Part shown: piece after piece, positions 26,416 through 36,224 of the stretch | How the letters are laid out: every line of letters starts with the position of its first letter | Position numbering within the stretch: position 1 is the first letter of the stretch | Assembly: GCA_030587365.1 (NCBI GenBank) | Contig: JAUQZE010000018.1 | Span: forward strand, 62,001 to 126,000 | DNA from: Candidatus Freyarchaeota archaeon | GTDB lineage: Archaea; Asgardarchaeota; Jordiarchaeia; Jordiarchaeales; Jordiarchaeaceae | Direction of reading: 5' to 3' | DNA: 64,000 nucleotides | Notes under the pieces: model-generated | What the model saw: only the letters and a program-made list of their open reading frames with translations | Database searches by the model: none | Told to the model about the DNA's origin: nothing | Position numbers and translations under genes: made by a program

Positions 26416-26721
26416 TCATAGTATTTTTGGGGCTTTTATAAATGAGTCTTCCTTTTGTGGCGCGTTTTTCAAAGCATCTTCTTTAGATAGGGAGGGCTCG
26501 ATTTTGTCGTCTCTTAGTACATTCACTAAATCTAAAACGTGAAAAGTAGGCTTAATGTTTGATGTATCTATCTCGTCAATTTTCTTGAAGTAATCCAGTA
26601 TTTCGTTTAATTGTTTTGTGAAAGCCTCTTTTTCGTCTTCGGTTAACTCTATTCTCGCAAGCCAAGCTACATGTTCAACTTGTTTCTTTGATATAGTTGG
26701 ATTTTTAGTCACTTTAATCAC
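26416..26721 (-). CDS. gatC: Asp/Glu-tRNA amidotransferase subunit C
   Basis: 101 residues; small subunit that wraps GatA and joins it to GatB. Typical VEHVAWLARIELTEDEKEAFTKQLNEILDYFKKIDEIDTS near residues 15-55, ending with the KEDALKNAPQKEDSFIKAPKIL tail. First gene of gatCAB. Confidence 0.92.
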   Translation of the reverse strand: MIKVTKNPTISKKQVEHVAWLARIELTEDEKEAFTKQLNEILDYFKKIDEIDTSNIKPTFHVLDLVNVLRDDKIEPSLSKEDALKNAPQKEDSFIKAPKIL

Positions 26722-26770
26722 AAGCGGTCAATTGTTACGGATATTAGGACTACTTGAAAAGTAAATTAAT

Positions 26771-27454
26771 TTAAAGCTTCTTACCCTTTTCTATCAGCTT
26801 AGCTTGCTTGACATCTAAATATCCGCTATCTTTTTCCCAAATCGTTTCAGATTTAATTATTTTTATTTTCTTCTTGAAAAAAGGTGCATCCAGTACTAAA
26901 GTTTCGTATTCTCCTCCCTCGCCTGACAAATTCACTCCATAATTTTTATTTAATTCCATCAGTTCTTTAAGTGCGGACTCGTCTAATCTACGCCCCAACC
27001 AATTTTGATTAAAACCCAGAGCGTATACTCCAATGAAAATTATGTGAAAATCACGGTTTATCATATCTTTTAAATATATTAATGAATCTTTATGCCAGAG
27101 CGGGGTTATACTACGCAACCCCAATTTTTCTGAAACAAGAGCTACACGTGACCTTTGATACTCGCTGGCAACCGCCCCTGAAACTAAGCCATCTATATCT
27201 AACGGTTTGACAGCTTCTTCCAAGTCTTTGACTTCTTCTTCTTTAATTCCAGAAGAGTGCCTTGTAATGTGAGGAAATCCGGTTGCCTTAGCTTGTAGCT
27301 CAGTCAATTCAATGTTGGGAGTATGATACATATAACTGTCAAATCTCTCGGGAATAATAGATACTAAAGCCGTAATAGTATAAGATTGGTCGATACACCA
27401 TTGAATAGCATAACTCGAGTCTTTTCCACCACTAAATAAGACAGCTACCCTCAA
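26771..27454 (-). CDS. dph6: Diphthine-ammonia ligase-like ATP pyrophosphatase
   Basis: 227 residues. PP-loop ATPase of the MJ0570/Dph6 family; in eukaryotes it amidates diphthine on elongation factor 2. PP-loop LFSGGKDSSYA at residues 6-16; LDIDGLVSGAVASEYQRSRV and LGLRSITPLWHKD are family blocks; GEGGEYETLVLDAPFF lies near the C-terminus. It is 49 bp upstream of gatC, probably in the same transcript. Confidence 0.88.
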   Translation of the reverse strand: MRVAVLFSGGKDSSYAIQWCIDQSYTITALVSIIPERFDSYMYHTPNIELTELQAKATGFPHITRHSSGIKEEEVKDLEEAVKPLDIDGLVSGAVASEYQRSRVALVSEKLGLRSITPLWHKDSLIYLKDMINRDFHIIFIGVYALGFNQNWLGRRLDESALKELMELNKNYGVNLSGEGGEYETLVLDAPFFKKKIKIIKSETIWEKDSGYLDVKQAKLIEKGKKL

Positions 27455-27809
27455 AGCATTTCACATCATATAGAGGAATCCCTTGATATTTCATTTAAAC
27501 TTTAAAAGTGCACCCCAAAAGTTTTTCCTATAGTTAAAGGAGCCACAAAAATATAGGCGCTTAATTATTTAAAATAAACTTAATTCTTAGATTGTTGGTT
27601 AAGCATATATCTGCGCATTTTCTAATTAGACTTCTGATAGATACATCTTAAAAATTAGCACTAAATTCAATCATAAAGAAATTTTAAAACGAAACATCTA
27701 TAACCAAACCTAGCGTCGCTCTACGTGTGTAAATGTTATATTTTCAAGAATGATGAACAAAAAGAAATAAAGATTGATTAGCACACTTTACAACTGGAAC
27801 GTGATTCTA
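27455..27809. other. Intergenic region, nothing recognised
   Basis: AT-rich divergent gap between the Dph6-like gene and srp54. No repeat or RNA gene is evident. Confidence 0.45.
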
Positions 27810-29183
27810 ATGGTCTTAGAAAAATTGAGCGAAGGCTTGAGAAACGCAATAAATAAGATTTTGCGTTCAAACGTCGCAGACAAAGAAGCTGTCGAAGAAT
27901 TGGTCAAAGAGCTTCAGAGAGCGCTTCTAACATCCGACGTAAATGTTGAACTGGTCTTTGAAATAAGTGAGAACATTAAGAAAAAAGCTCTCGACGAAAC
28001 ATTACCCCCCGGCATAAGCAGAAGAGAACATATTGTCAAAATAGTTTATGACGAGCTAACCAACATTCTAGGAAGGAAAGCATACCCTCTCGAAATAAAG
28101 CCGGGAAAGTCAAATGTTATAATGCTTGTAGGTATTCAGGGTTCGGGTAAAACTACAACAGTCGCTAAACTTGCTAGGTATCTTAGTAAAAGAGGCGTCA
28201 AAACTGGTGTAGTTTGCGCAGATACTTTCCGTGCTGGTGCGTATGAGCAACTTTACCAGTTAATAAATGAGTTAAACGTTCCATTTTATGGAGATCAAAA
28301 TAGTAAAAATAGTGTTAATGTAGCCAAGAAGGGAATAGAAAAACTTCAAAAAGAAGAATGCGAGGCAATAATCGTTGATACCTCTGGAAGGCATAAGGAA
28401 GAAAAGGGATTAATGAAAGAAATGCAAGACATAGCAAAGGCTATCCTTCCTCAGGAGATTATATTACTGATAGATGGAACTCTTGGACAGCAGGCATCCA
28501 GCCAAGCCAAAGCTTTCAAAGACGCAACGAATATCGGGTCAATAATTGTCACTAAATTAGATGGGTCTGCACGGGGAGGAGGCGCTCTTTCGGCAGTAGC
28601 AGCTACTGGTGCCCCCATCAAATTCATAAGCACTGGGGAAAAAATCGAGGATATCGAGAGTTTTAACCCTACAGGCTTCGTCGGGCGTTTACTTGGAATG
28701 GGGGATCTACAAAGTTTATTAGACAAAGTTAGAGAAGCCGAGTTAAAAACAGATAAGAATGCAGCTATGGCATTTTTAAGCGGCCGGTTTACGCTAAAAG
28801 ATTTCTACGAGTCCATGGAACAACTTAAAAAGATGGGACCTATAAGCAAAGTTTTTGATATGCTCGGGGTTGGCGCCAAAATTCCTAACGATCTAAAAGA
28901 TGTCGCAGATGACAAAATGAGATACTGGAAGGTAATGCTACAATCAATGACTAATGAGGAGCTAGTTGACCCTAAGATAATTGATCGTTCTAGAATAATC
29001 CGAATTGCCAGAGGATCCGGTACCCAAACGAGAGACGTTAAAGAGTTGATTGATCAGTATTTCGCGGCTAAAAAAATGGCTAAGATGATGGGTAAGCAAA
29101 GGACGCGGGGAAAACGAGGGATGCAGCTTCCTCCGGGTATATCGCCAGAGCAGATAAGGAAATGGAAAGGAAAATTAGCATGA
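27810..29183 (+). CDS. srp54: Signal recognition particle 54-kDa protein
   Basis: GTPase that binds SRP RNA and signal sequences. N domain (1-90), G domain with GIQGSGKTT, DTFRAGAYEQL, DTSGRH, TKLDGSARGGGAL, and a methionine-rich M domain from about 300, ending in MQLPPGISPEQIRKWKGKLA. The open frame extends to a TTG at 27774, but MVLEKLSEGLRNAIN is the conserved N-terminus, so the ATG at 27810 is chosen. The SRP RNA is at 44039-44404. The stop overlaps the trmY start (ATGA). Confidence 0.96.
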   Translation: MVLEKLSEGLRNAINKILRSNVADKEAVEELVKELQRALLTSDVNVELVFEISENIKKKALDETLPPGISRREHIVKIVYDELTNILGRKAYPLEIKPGKSNVIMLVGIQGSGKTTTVAKLARYLSKRGVKTGVVCADTFRAGAYEQLYQLINELNVPFYGDQNSKNSVNVAKKGIEKLQKEECEAIIVDTSGRHKEEKGLMKEMQDIAKAILPQEIILLIDGTLGQQASSQAKAFKDATNIGSIIVTKLDGSARGGGALSAVAATGAPIKFISTGEKIEDIESFNPTGFVGRLLGMGDLQSLLDKVREAELKTDKNAAMAFLSGRFTLKDFYESMEQLKKMGPISKVFDMLGVGAKIPNDLKDVADDKMRYWKVMLQSMTNEELVDPKIIDRSRIIRIARGSGTQTRDVKELIDQYFAAKKMAKMMGKQRTRGKRGMQLPPGISPEQIRKWKGKLA

Positions 29184-29788
29184 GATTTTTCAGCGTTCTG
29201 TTGAACAGTATCCCCCAAATTAACCAAAAACAACTTGACCTAGGGTTTGTTGACCAAACTGTCTCAAAGCTCAGCGCATGTATAAGAGCCACCCTTTTTC
29301 TTTCTCACGGAATAAGAAAAGATACAACATTGTATATCTTAGTTAAAGACGGAAATTACATGATCAAGCTAGTTGGCGCTGAATTAAAATATTTAGGACC
29401 AGATGCTAGGTCTATTGCTCTTTTATTAATGAAGGCACAGATAGAATTAAAAGAGCTAAATAAAAAGAAAAATACTTTATCTAAGCGGGGGGTTTACATC
29501 AGTGAAAACAGTGGCAATTCAATAGAAACATTAAGAAATATAAATGCCAGTCAAGTAATCTTCCCCACCATAAATGGAAAGAATATTGAGGAAATAGTGC
29601 TTGGAGATAATGTGAATTCGGTTGTACCAATCGAATACCCATTTCCAGATTTTATAAAGAGTCAATTCGTTAATCAAGGATTTAAAGAAGTGTTATTTAG
29701 AGATACTTACACAATTGACAATTTCATTGTTATGGTGCACAACCATCTGGACGCTCTACGGGGTAATGATAATAATGGAGATAATTGA
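29180..29788 (+). CDS. trmY: tRNA (pseudouridine54-N1)-methyltransferase
   Basis: SPOUT-class enzyme that methylates N1 of pseudouridine 54 in archaeal tRNA. CIRATLFLSHGIRKDTTLYILV, GAELKYLGPDARSIALLLMKAQ, and FIVMVHNHLDALRG match the family. The ATG at 29180 (MRFFSVLLNS) overlaps the srp54 stop as ATGA and is preferred over the upstream frame opening at 29162. It overlaps pus10, whose product makes the pseudouridine it methylates. Confidence 0.88.
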   Translation: MRFFSVLLNSIPQINQKQLDLGFVDQTVSKLSACIRATLFLSHGIRKDTTLYILVKDGNYMIKLVGAELKYLGPDARSIALLLMKAQIELKELNKKKNTLSKRGVYISENSGNSIETLRNINASQVIFPTINGKNIEEIVLGDNVNSVVPIEYPFPDFIKSQFVNQGFKEVLFRDTYTIDNFIVMVHNHLDALRGNDNNGDN

Positions 29789-31103
29789 TCAGGCAATAAA
29801 TATTTTGGAAGAGCATAAGCTCTGTGATAATTGCCTCGGAAGGCAATTTGCTTTATTGGGCACAAAAGCTAGTAATGCGGAAAGGGGTCGCTCAATAAAG
29901 ATGGTACTAACGCTCATTGGTCATAAATATTTAACGAGTGATAAAGCGAGGGGAGAAAATTTACTAAGAAGAGTAGCCGTTAATGGATTTTTTACTCCCG
30001 CTTTAGAAATTCTTCGAACAATAGGTTTAGAATTAAATATAGAAGGAAAATGCGAAATTTGCGAGGGTATTTTTTTAAAAAAGGAGGAAATCGCTAGAAA
30101 AATCGCTTTAGAATTAGATAAATATGATTTTACCAACTTTCTTGTAGGATCCAAGGTTTCTCCTCGAATTTCTGAAAAGGAGGACGTGTTAAGATCAATT
30201 TTTGAGATTAATACAGGTGAAGCGTTAAAGGCAGAAATTAACCGTGAAATTGGTAAGGTATTAACAGTTATCACTGGTAAAAATGTTGAGTTTGATAGAC
30301 CGGATATACTCATAGTTTTAGAAGTAGAAGATTTGTCATTATCAATTGAAGTCAACCCTCTTTATATTTCAGGGAGATACCTAAAACTTGTGAGAGGTAT
30401 TCCTCAAACCAGATGGCCATGCCGAGAATGTCATGGAAAGGGATGTAAAAGGTGTAATGGTACAGGTAAAATGTATCAGGAAACAGTGGAGGAAATAATT
30501 GCTAAACCAGTATTAGAAATTACCGAAGGTGGGGAATCAAGATTTCATGGAGCAGGAAGAGAGGACATTGATGCTAGAATGTTAGGAAATGGACGACAGT
30601 TTGTCTTAGAAATTAAAAACCCGAAAAAGCGTAATATGAATTTAAAGGAGTTGGAGAATATAATTAATGCCCACTCTGAAGGAAAAGTAAGAGTAATGAA
30701 TCTTAGTTTTTCAAATAAGGACGAAGTTAGACGTATCAAAGCCTTGTCTCAAACATCTAGTAAAACCTACAGCGCCTTAGTAGAGTTAAAGGATCCGGTA
30801 ACCTTAGAAAAGCTAGAACTATTGAAAACTAAACTTTCAGGAGAAACTATTCGTCAACAAACCCCAATAAGAGTATCACACCGAAGAGCGGATTTAGTTA
30901 GAATGAAAAAGGTTTACAAACTAGATTACAAAATACTGAATTCAAATAGATTTGAGCTAATCATCCAAGGCCAAGGAGGGCTTTACATAAAAGAACTCAT
31001 TTCCGGAGACGAAGGCCGTACGGAACCAAGCGTATCATCGATACTAAATACAGAAGCAAAATGTTTAGAATTAGACGTGATTAAGGTAGATGAACAGACT
31101 TAA
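29766..31103 (+). CDS. pus10: tRNA pseudouridine synthase Pus10
   Basis: Makes pseudouridine 54 and 55 in archaeal tRNA. The N-terminal accessory domain has CDNCLGRQFALLG and CEICEG zinc cysteines, and a second zinc cluster CRECHGKGCKRCNGTG near 213-228. The catalytic domain contains GAGREDIDARMLGNGR (catalytic Asp around residue 267) and RVSHRRADLVRMKKVY. Start: ATG at 29766 or 29775, inside the trmY 3' end. Forms an overlapping srp54-trmY-pus10 set. Confidence 0.9.
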   Translation: MIIMEIIDQAINILEEHKLCDNCLGRQFALLGTKASNAERGRSIKMVLTLIGHKYLTSDKARGENLLRRVAVNGFFTPALEILRTIGLELNIEGKCEICEGIFLKKEEIARKIALELDKYDFTNFLVGSKVSPRISEKEDVLRSIFEINTGEALKAEINREIGKVLTVITGKNVEFDRPDILIVLEVEDLSLSIEVNPLYISGRYLKLVRGIPQTRWPCRECHGKGCKRCNGTGKMYQETVEEIIAKPVLEITEGGESRFHGAGREDIDARMLGNGRQFVLEIKNPKKRNMNLKELENIINAHSEGKVRVMNLSFSNKDEVRRIKALSQTSSKTYSALVELKDPVTLEKLELLKTKLSGETIRQQTPIRVSHRRADLVRMKKVYKLDYKILNSNRFELIIQGQGGLYIKELISGDEGRTEPSVSSILNTEAKCLELDVIKVDEQT

Positions 31104-31209
31104 TTTGAATCTTAATTTTTACAAGGTGACAGACTCTCTACATTAAAAGTTTAATTAAACAAATTAACGCTGAAAACTACTTACAGTAACCAAGTCAAAT
31201 TAACTTGGG

Positions 31210-32148
31210 GTGTACAAGGTGAAGATAAAACGCATGAAAATAGATGAACATATGAGCGCCTTGGATCTCGTAAGAGAAATGGATGCTTCCGGAGTTTTTT
31301 GTGCAGGGAGCTTGGCAAGAGCGTTGGATATTTTTGTTGAGATGGTGAGCGATCCCGATGTCAAAGTGTTTCTGGGAATAGCTGGTGCGCTGGTGCCTGC
31401 AGGATTGGGTGGATTATTTGCGGATTTGATTCGAGAAGGTTTTGTTGATGTAATTGTCAGTACAGGAGCCAATATAACGCATGATATAATCGAAGCTTTT
31501 GGTGAACACCACCAAAGAGGCATAAGTGGGAATGATTCTGAACTTAGAAGTCAGGGAATTAATCGTATTTATGACGCATATGTTTCTGATAAGGCATTCA
31601 TGACTTTTGAGGAACGGATTCAACAAATTTTTAGGGATATAGATGTTGAAAAAAGAAAAGGTGGGATTACGGTATCTGAACTTATGACTGAGATTGGAAA
31701 GAGGCTTGAGGATGAAAATTCCTTTGTAAAGGCTGCTGCGGATAAAGGGGTTTCAATATTTTGTCCTGCAATAACTGACTCTATTCTTGGACTCCAAGCA
31801 TGGCTTTTTTCTCAATTAAATCCGCTGAAAATAGATGTACTGGAGGACTTGCATAAAATTATTGGTTTAGCCTATGAAAATAAAAAAAGTGGCGCCATTA
31901 TTTTAGGGGGAGGGTTCCCAAAGAACCACATTTTGCAGACTATGCTTATTACTGGTCGAGGATTTGATTACGCCATCCAAATCACTCTTGACAGACCAGA
32001 ATCTGGAGGGTTAAGTGGAGCGACTCTCAGTGAGGCTTGCTCGTGGGGGAAATTGAAAAGTGACGCGAAGAGCGTAGACGTGATAGCAGACGTTACAATA
32101 GCCTTTCCCCTTTTAGTAGCTGCTGCTAAAGAAAAACTAAAAGGATAA
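31210..32148 (+). CDS. dys: Deoxyhypusine synthase
   Basis: 312 residues. Transfers the aminobutyl group of spermidine to the aIF5A lysine. Seen: LARALDIFVEMVSDPDVKVFLGIAGALVPAGLGG, VDVIVSTGANITHDIIEAFG, and the active-site LGGGFPKNHILQ with its lysine near 238. The start is GTG. The substrate gene aIF5A is in this window at 21467-21862. Confidence 0.94.
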   Translation: MYKVKIKRMKIDEHMSALDLVREMDASGVFCAGSLARALDIFVEMVSDPDVKVFLGIAGALVPAGLGGLFADLIREGFVDVIVSTGANITHDIIEAFGEHHQRGISGNDSELRSQGINRIYDAYVSDKAFMTFEERIQQIFRDIDVEKRKGGITVSELMTEIGKRLEDENSFVKAAADKGVSIFCPAITDSILGLQAWLFSQLNPLKIDVLEDLHKIIGLAYENKKSGAIILGGGFPKNHILQTMLITGRGFDYAIQITLDRPESGGLSGATLSEACSWGKLKSDAKSVDVIADVTIAFPLLVAAAKEKLKG

Positions 32149-32167
32149 AGAGAATAAAAAACAATTT

Positions 32168-33490
32168 TTATGGATTATGCCAAGGCGCGAACATAGTTTC
32201 TGATTTTTTCGTTAGTTTGTTAATTCTTTCTTTTGGGCGAGTTAGGTGACGGTGTGCTCTAGCAGGAGGGAGATATAATTTTTCAGCTATATTTCTAGAT
32301 ATTTCAAAAGTTGATTTTTCAATTTCTGTTAATTTTAATCCGCATTTCTTGCATTTGAATCCCTTATTTTTGCCCGCGGATGTCATCCTCTTTCCGCATT
32401 TGGTACACTTTGGGTTAAATTTTACTATTAATGGAGCTAGTTTGAGAATTTCTATTTTTTCTAGATTAATCGTGAGTGGATGAAGAGAAGACGCGGGGCG
32501 TACACCACCATATACGCGAACCAGGTCTCCAGGAATTAGGTTCTTTATCACCTCTCGGAATGCCCCCGTCGGTTCATAAGCAGCACAATCAATATTGCCG
32601 GTATGGTCTTTAATCTGCATAATTACATGGCCTCCAGAAATCGTTTTAGACCTATTAGAAACTTCACCATTTAGTATTACAGATAAATAGGGCCTCACTT
32701 GGGAAATGCTCGGTAGAAAGCGCAAGTGCATATCTGTACCTTGATTGGATCTAAAAATTACCCATCTTTCAATGGGTTCTAGGGAAGTTACCATATTATG
32801 TGCTGCATAAACGACTTCTGCGGTGTCTCCTCTAATGCCATAAAGGATAGGATCGGGACCGTGTGGCGTGATTAGTATACGCCCATCGTCTATATTGCAG
32901 AAGGTATTCGGAGAGGTGGCTGAGTCCATGTTTCTAACTGAGTCAATATCTAATTTACGCGGTTTACCATAATTTTCTGGTGTTCTATAAGTTGTTAGCT
33001 CATAGGTATGATCATTTTCTAGAAGTGTGCCTACTGCAGCTAACGCACCGATAACGCCTCTCGCATTTTTAAATGTACAGATTTCCGCTCCTACAGTCTC
33101 AGCTATTTTTAGGGCTTCATTAATTATTACGATATTCTGCATTGCCTTTTTAGAGAATTTTTCAAGCATGTCTGGTATGGCTTCTCCTTCGTAGAAAGCG
33201 ACACCGGAGTTAGTGTTTTTAAAGGATAAATCTGCGCCTCTTTCTATTTCTTCTAAGACAATCTGTTTAACTCTATTCTCAAAATCATCGTCTATTTTTA
33301 CTCTTAAACACAAAGCAGCGTTTCCTCTGGTACGGAAAGGCACATTAGGATTTAAACGTATAAGCAAAGGATAGTCAACAAAATTTACATTTAAGGCAGA
33401 AAGTGACTCTACTAATCTTGCACATAGATATGTGGTACAGCCACCTGAAGGGGAATCAGTGTCATCAATGCCTATATGAAGAAGAGTCAC
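32168..33490 (-). CDS. tiaS: tRNA(Ile2) 2-agmatinylcytidine synthetase TiaS
   Basis: 440 residues. Attaches agmatine to C34 of the CAT-anticodon tRNA-Ile so that it reads AUA. IGIDDTDSPSGGCTTYL at the N-terminus is the signature; an OB-fold region (about 270-345) and a C-terminal zinc ribbon (CTKCGKRMTSAGKNKGFKCKKCG, split by 15 residues) complete the usual architecture. Its start is adjacent to the small zinc-finger gene at 33491. Confidence 0.95.
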   Translation of the reverse strand: MTLLHIGIDDTDSPSGGCTTYLCARLVESLSALNVNFVDYPLLIRLNPNVPFRTRGNAALCLRVKIDDDFENRVKQIVLEEIERGADLSFKNTNSGVAFYEGEAIPDMLEKFSKKAMQNIVIINEALKIAETVGAEICTFKNARGVIGALAAVGTLLENDHTYELTTYRTPENYGKPRKLDIDSVRNMDSATSPNTFCNIDDGRILITPHGPDPILYGIRGDTAEVVYAAHNMVTSLEPIERWVIFRSNQGTDMHLRFLPSISQVRPYLSVILNGEVSNRSKTISGGHVIMQIKDHTGNIDCAAYEPTGAFREVIKNLIPGDLVRVYGGVRPASSLHPLTINLEKIEILKLAPLIVKFNPKCTKCGKRMTSAGKNKGFKCKKCGLKLTEIEKSTFEISRNIAEKLYLPPARAHRHLTRPKERINKLTKKSETMFAPWHNP

Positions 33491-33751
33491 TCAAAAGCGC
33501 CTCTTGGAACTACAATTTAAACAGATAATTTCTTCATTTATTTTTACACTACAATCTTCACATACTAATAAGCCGCAGATATTGCACGCACGGTCAGACA
33601 GTTGATTTTTGCAATTTATACATAACGTTTCATTACATATAACACAAATATTTTCGGATAGACAGCTCTTACCAATCTGCCTTTTACATAAAGGGCATTC
33701 CGCTTCTATTGCTTCTTTTTCACAAATTTCACAAATTCTTGAGTCGCTCAT
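33491..33751 (-). CDS. Cysteine-rich multi-zinc-finger protein
   Basis: About 86 residues with four CxxC-type pairs in sequence: CEICEKE..CPLC, CVICNETLCINC, CNICGLLVCEDC, CLNC. It resembles B-box or FYVE-like treble-clef arrays. The ATG at 33751 follows a GAGG ribosome-binding site and is preferred to the TTG 15 bp upstream. It ends where tiaS begins. No function can be assigned; protein or RNA binding is plausible. Confidence 0.7.
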   Translation of the reverse strand: MSDSRICEICEKEAIEAECPLCKRQIGKSCLSENICVICNETLCINCKNQLSDRACNICGLLVCEDCSVKINEEIICLNCSSKRRF

Positions 33752-33978
33752 TTTTTCCTCTTGCAATAAGAGTTATTAACAATTTTTAAAGTTTCCATTA
33801 AAAAGGTAATAATTAGAACAGTTATTAATAATATTAAAAAATAAAGGGGCGTAGGCAATTCTTCCTATCGAAACCAAAAAATATAGCCAAAGAATAAAAA
33901 AAGAATATTGTTTTGGGGGTTTGCCTCCATATAATAGAGGGTTAAAGCATTTTTGAGAGCGAAGAAAGGATATTAGAC

Positions 33979-34218
33979 TCAACCGCCTTCCTCTGCTACA
34001 ATAAGTGTGAGAGTTGAAACAACACCTTCTATTTTTCGAATCTGCCAGATAATTGTTTGTTTCAAGTTTTCCATCGATTCGGTTTTAATTTTTGCAAGAA
34101 TATCGTATACCCCGTATAGAATATATGCTTCCTCTATGCCCTCAATTTTAGTAATCTTTGAAAGAACCTTCTCTTCGTTGGCGGGTTCAGTATTAATTAA
34201 AACAAAGGCTATAGGCAT
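33979..34218 (-). CDS. Single RAM-domain (Lrp/AsnC effector-binding) protein
   Basis: 79-83 residues covering one RAM domain: AFVLINTEPANEEKVLSKI, GIEEAYILYGVYDILAKIKTES, IRKIEGVVSTLTLIVAEE. The G(V)YD(I) motif and terminal beta strand match. No HTH. The ATG at 34218 (MPIAFVL) is preferred; GTG codons up to 34230 are possible. Confidence 0.8.
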   Translation of the reverse strand: MPIAFVLINTEPANEEKVLSKITKIEGIEEAYILYGVYDILAKIKTESMENLKQTIIWQIRKIEGVVSTLTLIVAEEGG

Positions 34219-34322
34219 TACCACCACCACAAATAATCATTTGATAAATAATATTTATTACATTAAAGTACTTATCTTTAATCCAAAATTAACTAAATCA
34301 AAATACTAATCACCAATGAGTT

Positions 34323-34343
34323 GCTTCCTGAATATCAGGAAGC
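34323..34343. terminator. Hairpin with 8-bp perfect stem
   Basis: GCTTCCTG, loop AATAT, CAGGAAGC. It lies about 90 bp upstream of tsr3 in an otherwise AT-rich gap, and could be in its leader or end an unseen transcript. Confidence 0.35.
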
Positions 34344-34430
34344 GCTCCGTAAGTAGTACTGGAAAAATTGTAAAGTCGAATCTTTTAGTTGTTCTAAAAA
34401 ATATTTTTCGTCTAAAGTTTTGAAGGTTTA

Positions 34431-34943
34431 GTGAGTGAAAAGATGAAATTATATTTGTATAATGCGAAGCAATGCTCTCCGAATTTATGTACTGGTCTAA
34501 AATTGGTTAGGCACAATAAAGCGATATTATTAAGTCGTCTATCGGAAATCCCAAAAAGCAGTTTAATACTTGACCCCTTCGCTTCGAAAGCACTATCCCT
34601 TGAAGATAATAGATATATAATTAGAGGTGGACTTACTGTAATAGACTGTTCATGGAAATTGGTCGAAGATATTTTTGATAGAGTAAAGGGGATAAAGCGT
34701 GCCCTGCCCTACTTAGTAGCTGTGAACCCAATAAATTATGGCAAACCAACAAAATTAAGTAGTGCAGAAGCCTTTGCAGCAGCTCTTTATATAACTAACC
34801 ACAAGGAAGAAGCAAAGGAAATTCTTAGTCTCTTTAAGTGGGGTTTAAACTTTATCAAACTCAATGAAAATCTTTTAGAGGACTATTCAAAAGCAGAGAA
34901 CAGCACCGAGATAATTAAAATTCAAAACCAATATCTTACTTAA
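34431..34943 (+). CDS. tsr3: rRNA aminocarboxypropyltransferase Tsr3
   Basis: 170 residues. Adds an aminocarboxypropyl group from SAM to a pseudouridine of small-subunit rRNA. CSPNLCTGLKL, LILDPFASKALS, DCSWKLVEDIF, RALPYLVAVNPINYGKPTKLSSAEAFAAALYI are the family blocks. The start is GTG at 34431, with an ATG four codons on. Confidence 0.9.
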   Translation: MSEKMKLYLYNAKQCSPNLCTGLKLVRHNKAILLSRLSEIPKSSLILDPFASKALSLEDNRYIIRGGLTVIDCSWKLVEDIFDRVKGIKRALPYLVAVNPINYGKPTKLSSAEAFAAALYITNHKEEAKEILSLFKWGLNFIKLNENLLEDYSKAENSTEIIKIQNQYLT

Positions 34944-35031
34944 ATAAATTAAGATAAATAATATAGACATGAATTTATTTTAAACGGATATTATGTTTGT
35001 TTCCAAAAATCGAACAGCATGGGAGGGTTTT

Positions 35032-35431
35032 GGGGTGATGCGCAGAGAGTAATCCACCTTCTGTTCAGAGATCAATGTTACCATTCGACCTCTTGACAGC
35101 ATTCAGCTTAGCGTCCTACCCGCCGCCTCTTGTGGGGGGTAATTGGCAGCCTATTTGGACTTGCATCCTCGAGGATGGCCGTTTCAACAATTCCATCTGA
35201 ATCCTCAACGGTTTACCGTAGAACAATCACCAAAAGATTGGTTTTTACGTTCTTAGGCCGCATCATAGTCATCAATCAGACGGATGTACCGTTTACAGTC
35301 CTTAGCTCAAAGGATTTCTGCTCCATTGCCAGACTTCTCAGTCTGCACTTTACAGTGCTCGAGTCCCACACGATGGATGGATTTCCTCAGCACCAAAAGG
35401 CACCGGCAGCCGTCCTTCTGCTCATCACCCC
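35032..35431 (-). ncRNA. rnpB: RNase P RNA
   Basis: Read on the minus strand. Conserved region I appears as GAGGAAAT-CC and region V as ACAGAAGGTGGATTACT (plus 35048-35064). The ends pair as P1: GGGGTGATG near 35431 with CATCACCCC near 35032, continuing with GCAG/CTGC. A GGTAAACC block lies in the middle. At 400 nt it is at the long end for archaeal RNase P RNA. A TATA box sits 22-29 bp upstream. It processes the 5' ends of tRNAs. Confidence 0.88.
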
Positions 35432-35452
35432 AATATGGAATACGAGCCATAA

Positions 35453-35460
35453 AATATAAA
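35453..35460 (-). promoter_or_regulatory. TATA box of the RNase P RNA gene
   Basis: Minus-strand TTTATATT, 22-29 bp upstream of the predicted RNA 5' end, in the usual position for an archaeal TATA box. Confidence 0.55.
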
Positions 35461-35715
35461 ATTATCTAAAAACAAAGAAGGCTGCAAAATTTTTCAAAAA
35501 TTCTCCTGTAAAACCTCTATAAATTAGAGCAAAATTGAAAATTCAGAATTAAAACATCAGATCTTAAACATTTAGAGAACCCCAAAAAAATATATATGTC
35601 AAAAAAGTTCAAAACTACATCACAACAATATAAAAAATCATAGAAGTGATTCAGAAAATACACGACGGAACTAAATAATTGAACTACTAACCGCATAATG
35701 AATAAACTTTTAGTT

Positions 35716-35810
35716 GGGCGGATAGTCTAGGGGCTATGATGCCGCACGAATACAAAATTCGGGCAAAGCTTACAACGCGGAGGTCGCCGGTTCGATCCCG
35801 GCTCCGCCCA
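35716..35810 (+). tRNA. tRNA-Val (TAC) with an intron at 30/31
   Basis: Acceptor GGGCGGA pairs with TCCGCCC; A73 follows. The anticodon loop CTTACAA carries TAC. The 5' anticodon strand CCGC is separated from its last G by 22 nt, so the intron lies between positions 30 and 31, as in tRNA-Ile(GAT). T-arm GCCGG-TTCGATC-CCGGC is intact. Spliced length is 73 nt. Confidence 0.88.
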
Positions 35811-36224
35811 TCAATTAATACTTTTTAAATTGCTAAATAATAAAATCATTTAATTTAATACGTTTCTAGAAAATATACAGGTTGAAAAATTTTATTTATG
35901 GCTGGGAACCACCCCGGAAAATGCTACGTTTACTGTTAATTTTACGTAAATGAAAAAGTTCTAGTAATAGTAATGATGAATTATGGTTAGGTATTTGTAA
36001 TAATTTGCTAATACTTTTAAATGATTTTTTTATTATTATTCGATTTTATTGGAAAATTTATTCAAATTCTTCAATCTTTATATTTTATAATTAGAGATTA
36101 AAGAACTATATATTTTTTGTTTATCAGCTATAAAATACTACTGAAAATAGTAAATTTTTTTAATGAGAACGTACACATATATTCATGTCAAGATTTGTTG
36201 GCATTGAGACTAATTGGAGGATGC
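35811..36224. other. Intergenic region, nothing recognised
   Basis: Very AT-rich stretch between tRNA-Val and TFE. No convincing feature; presumably contains the TFE promoter. Confidence 0.4.
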
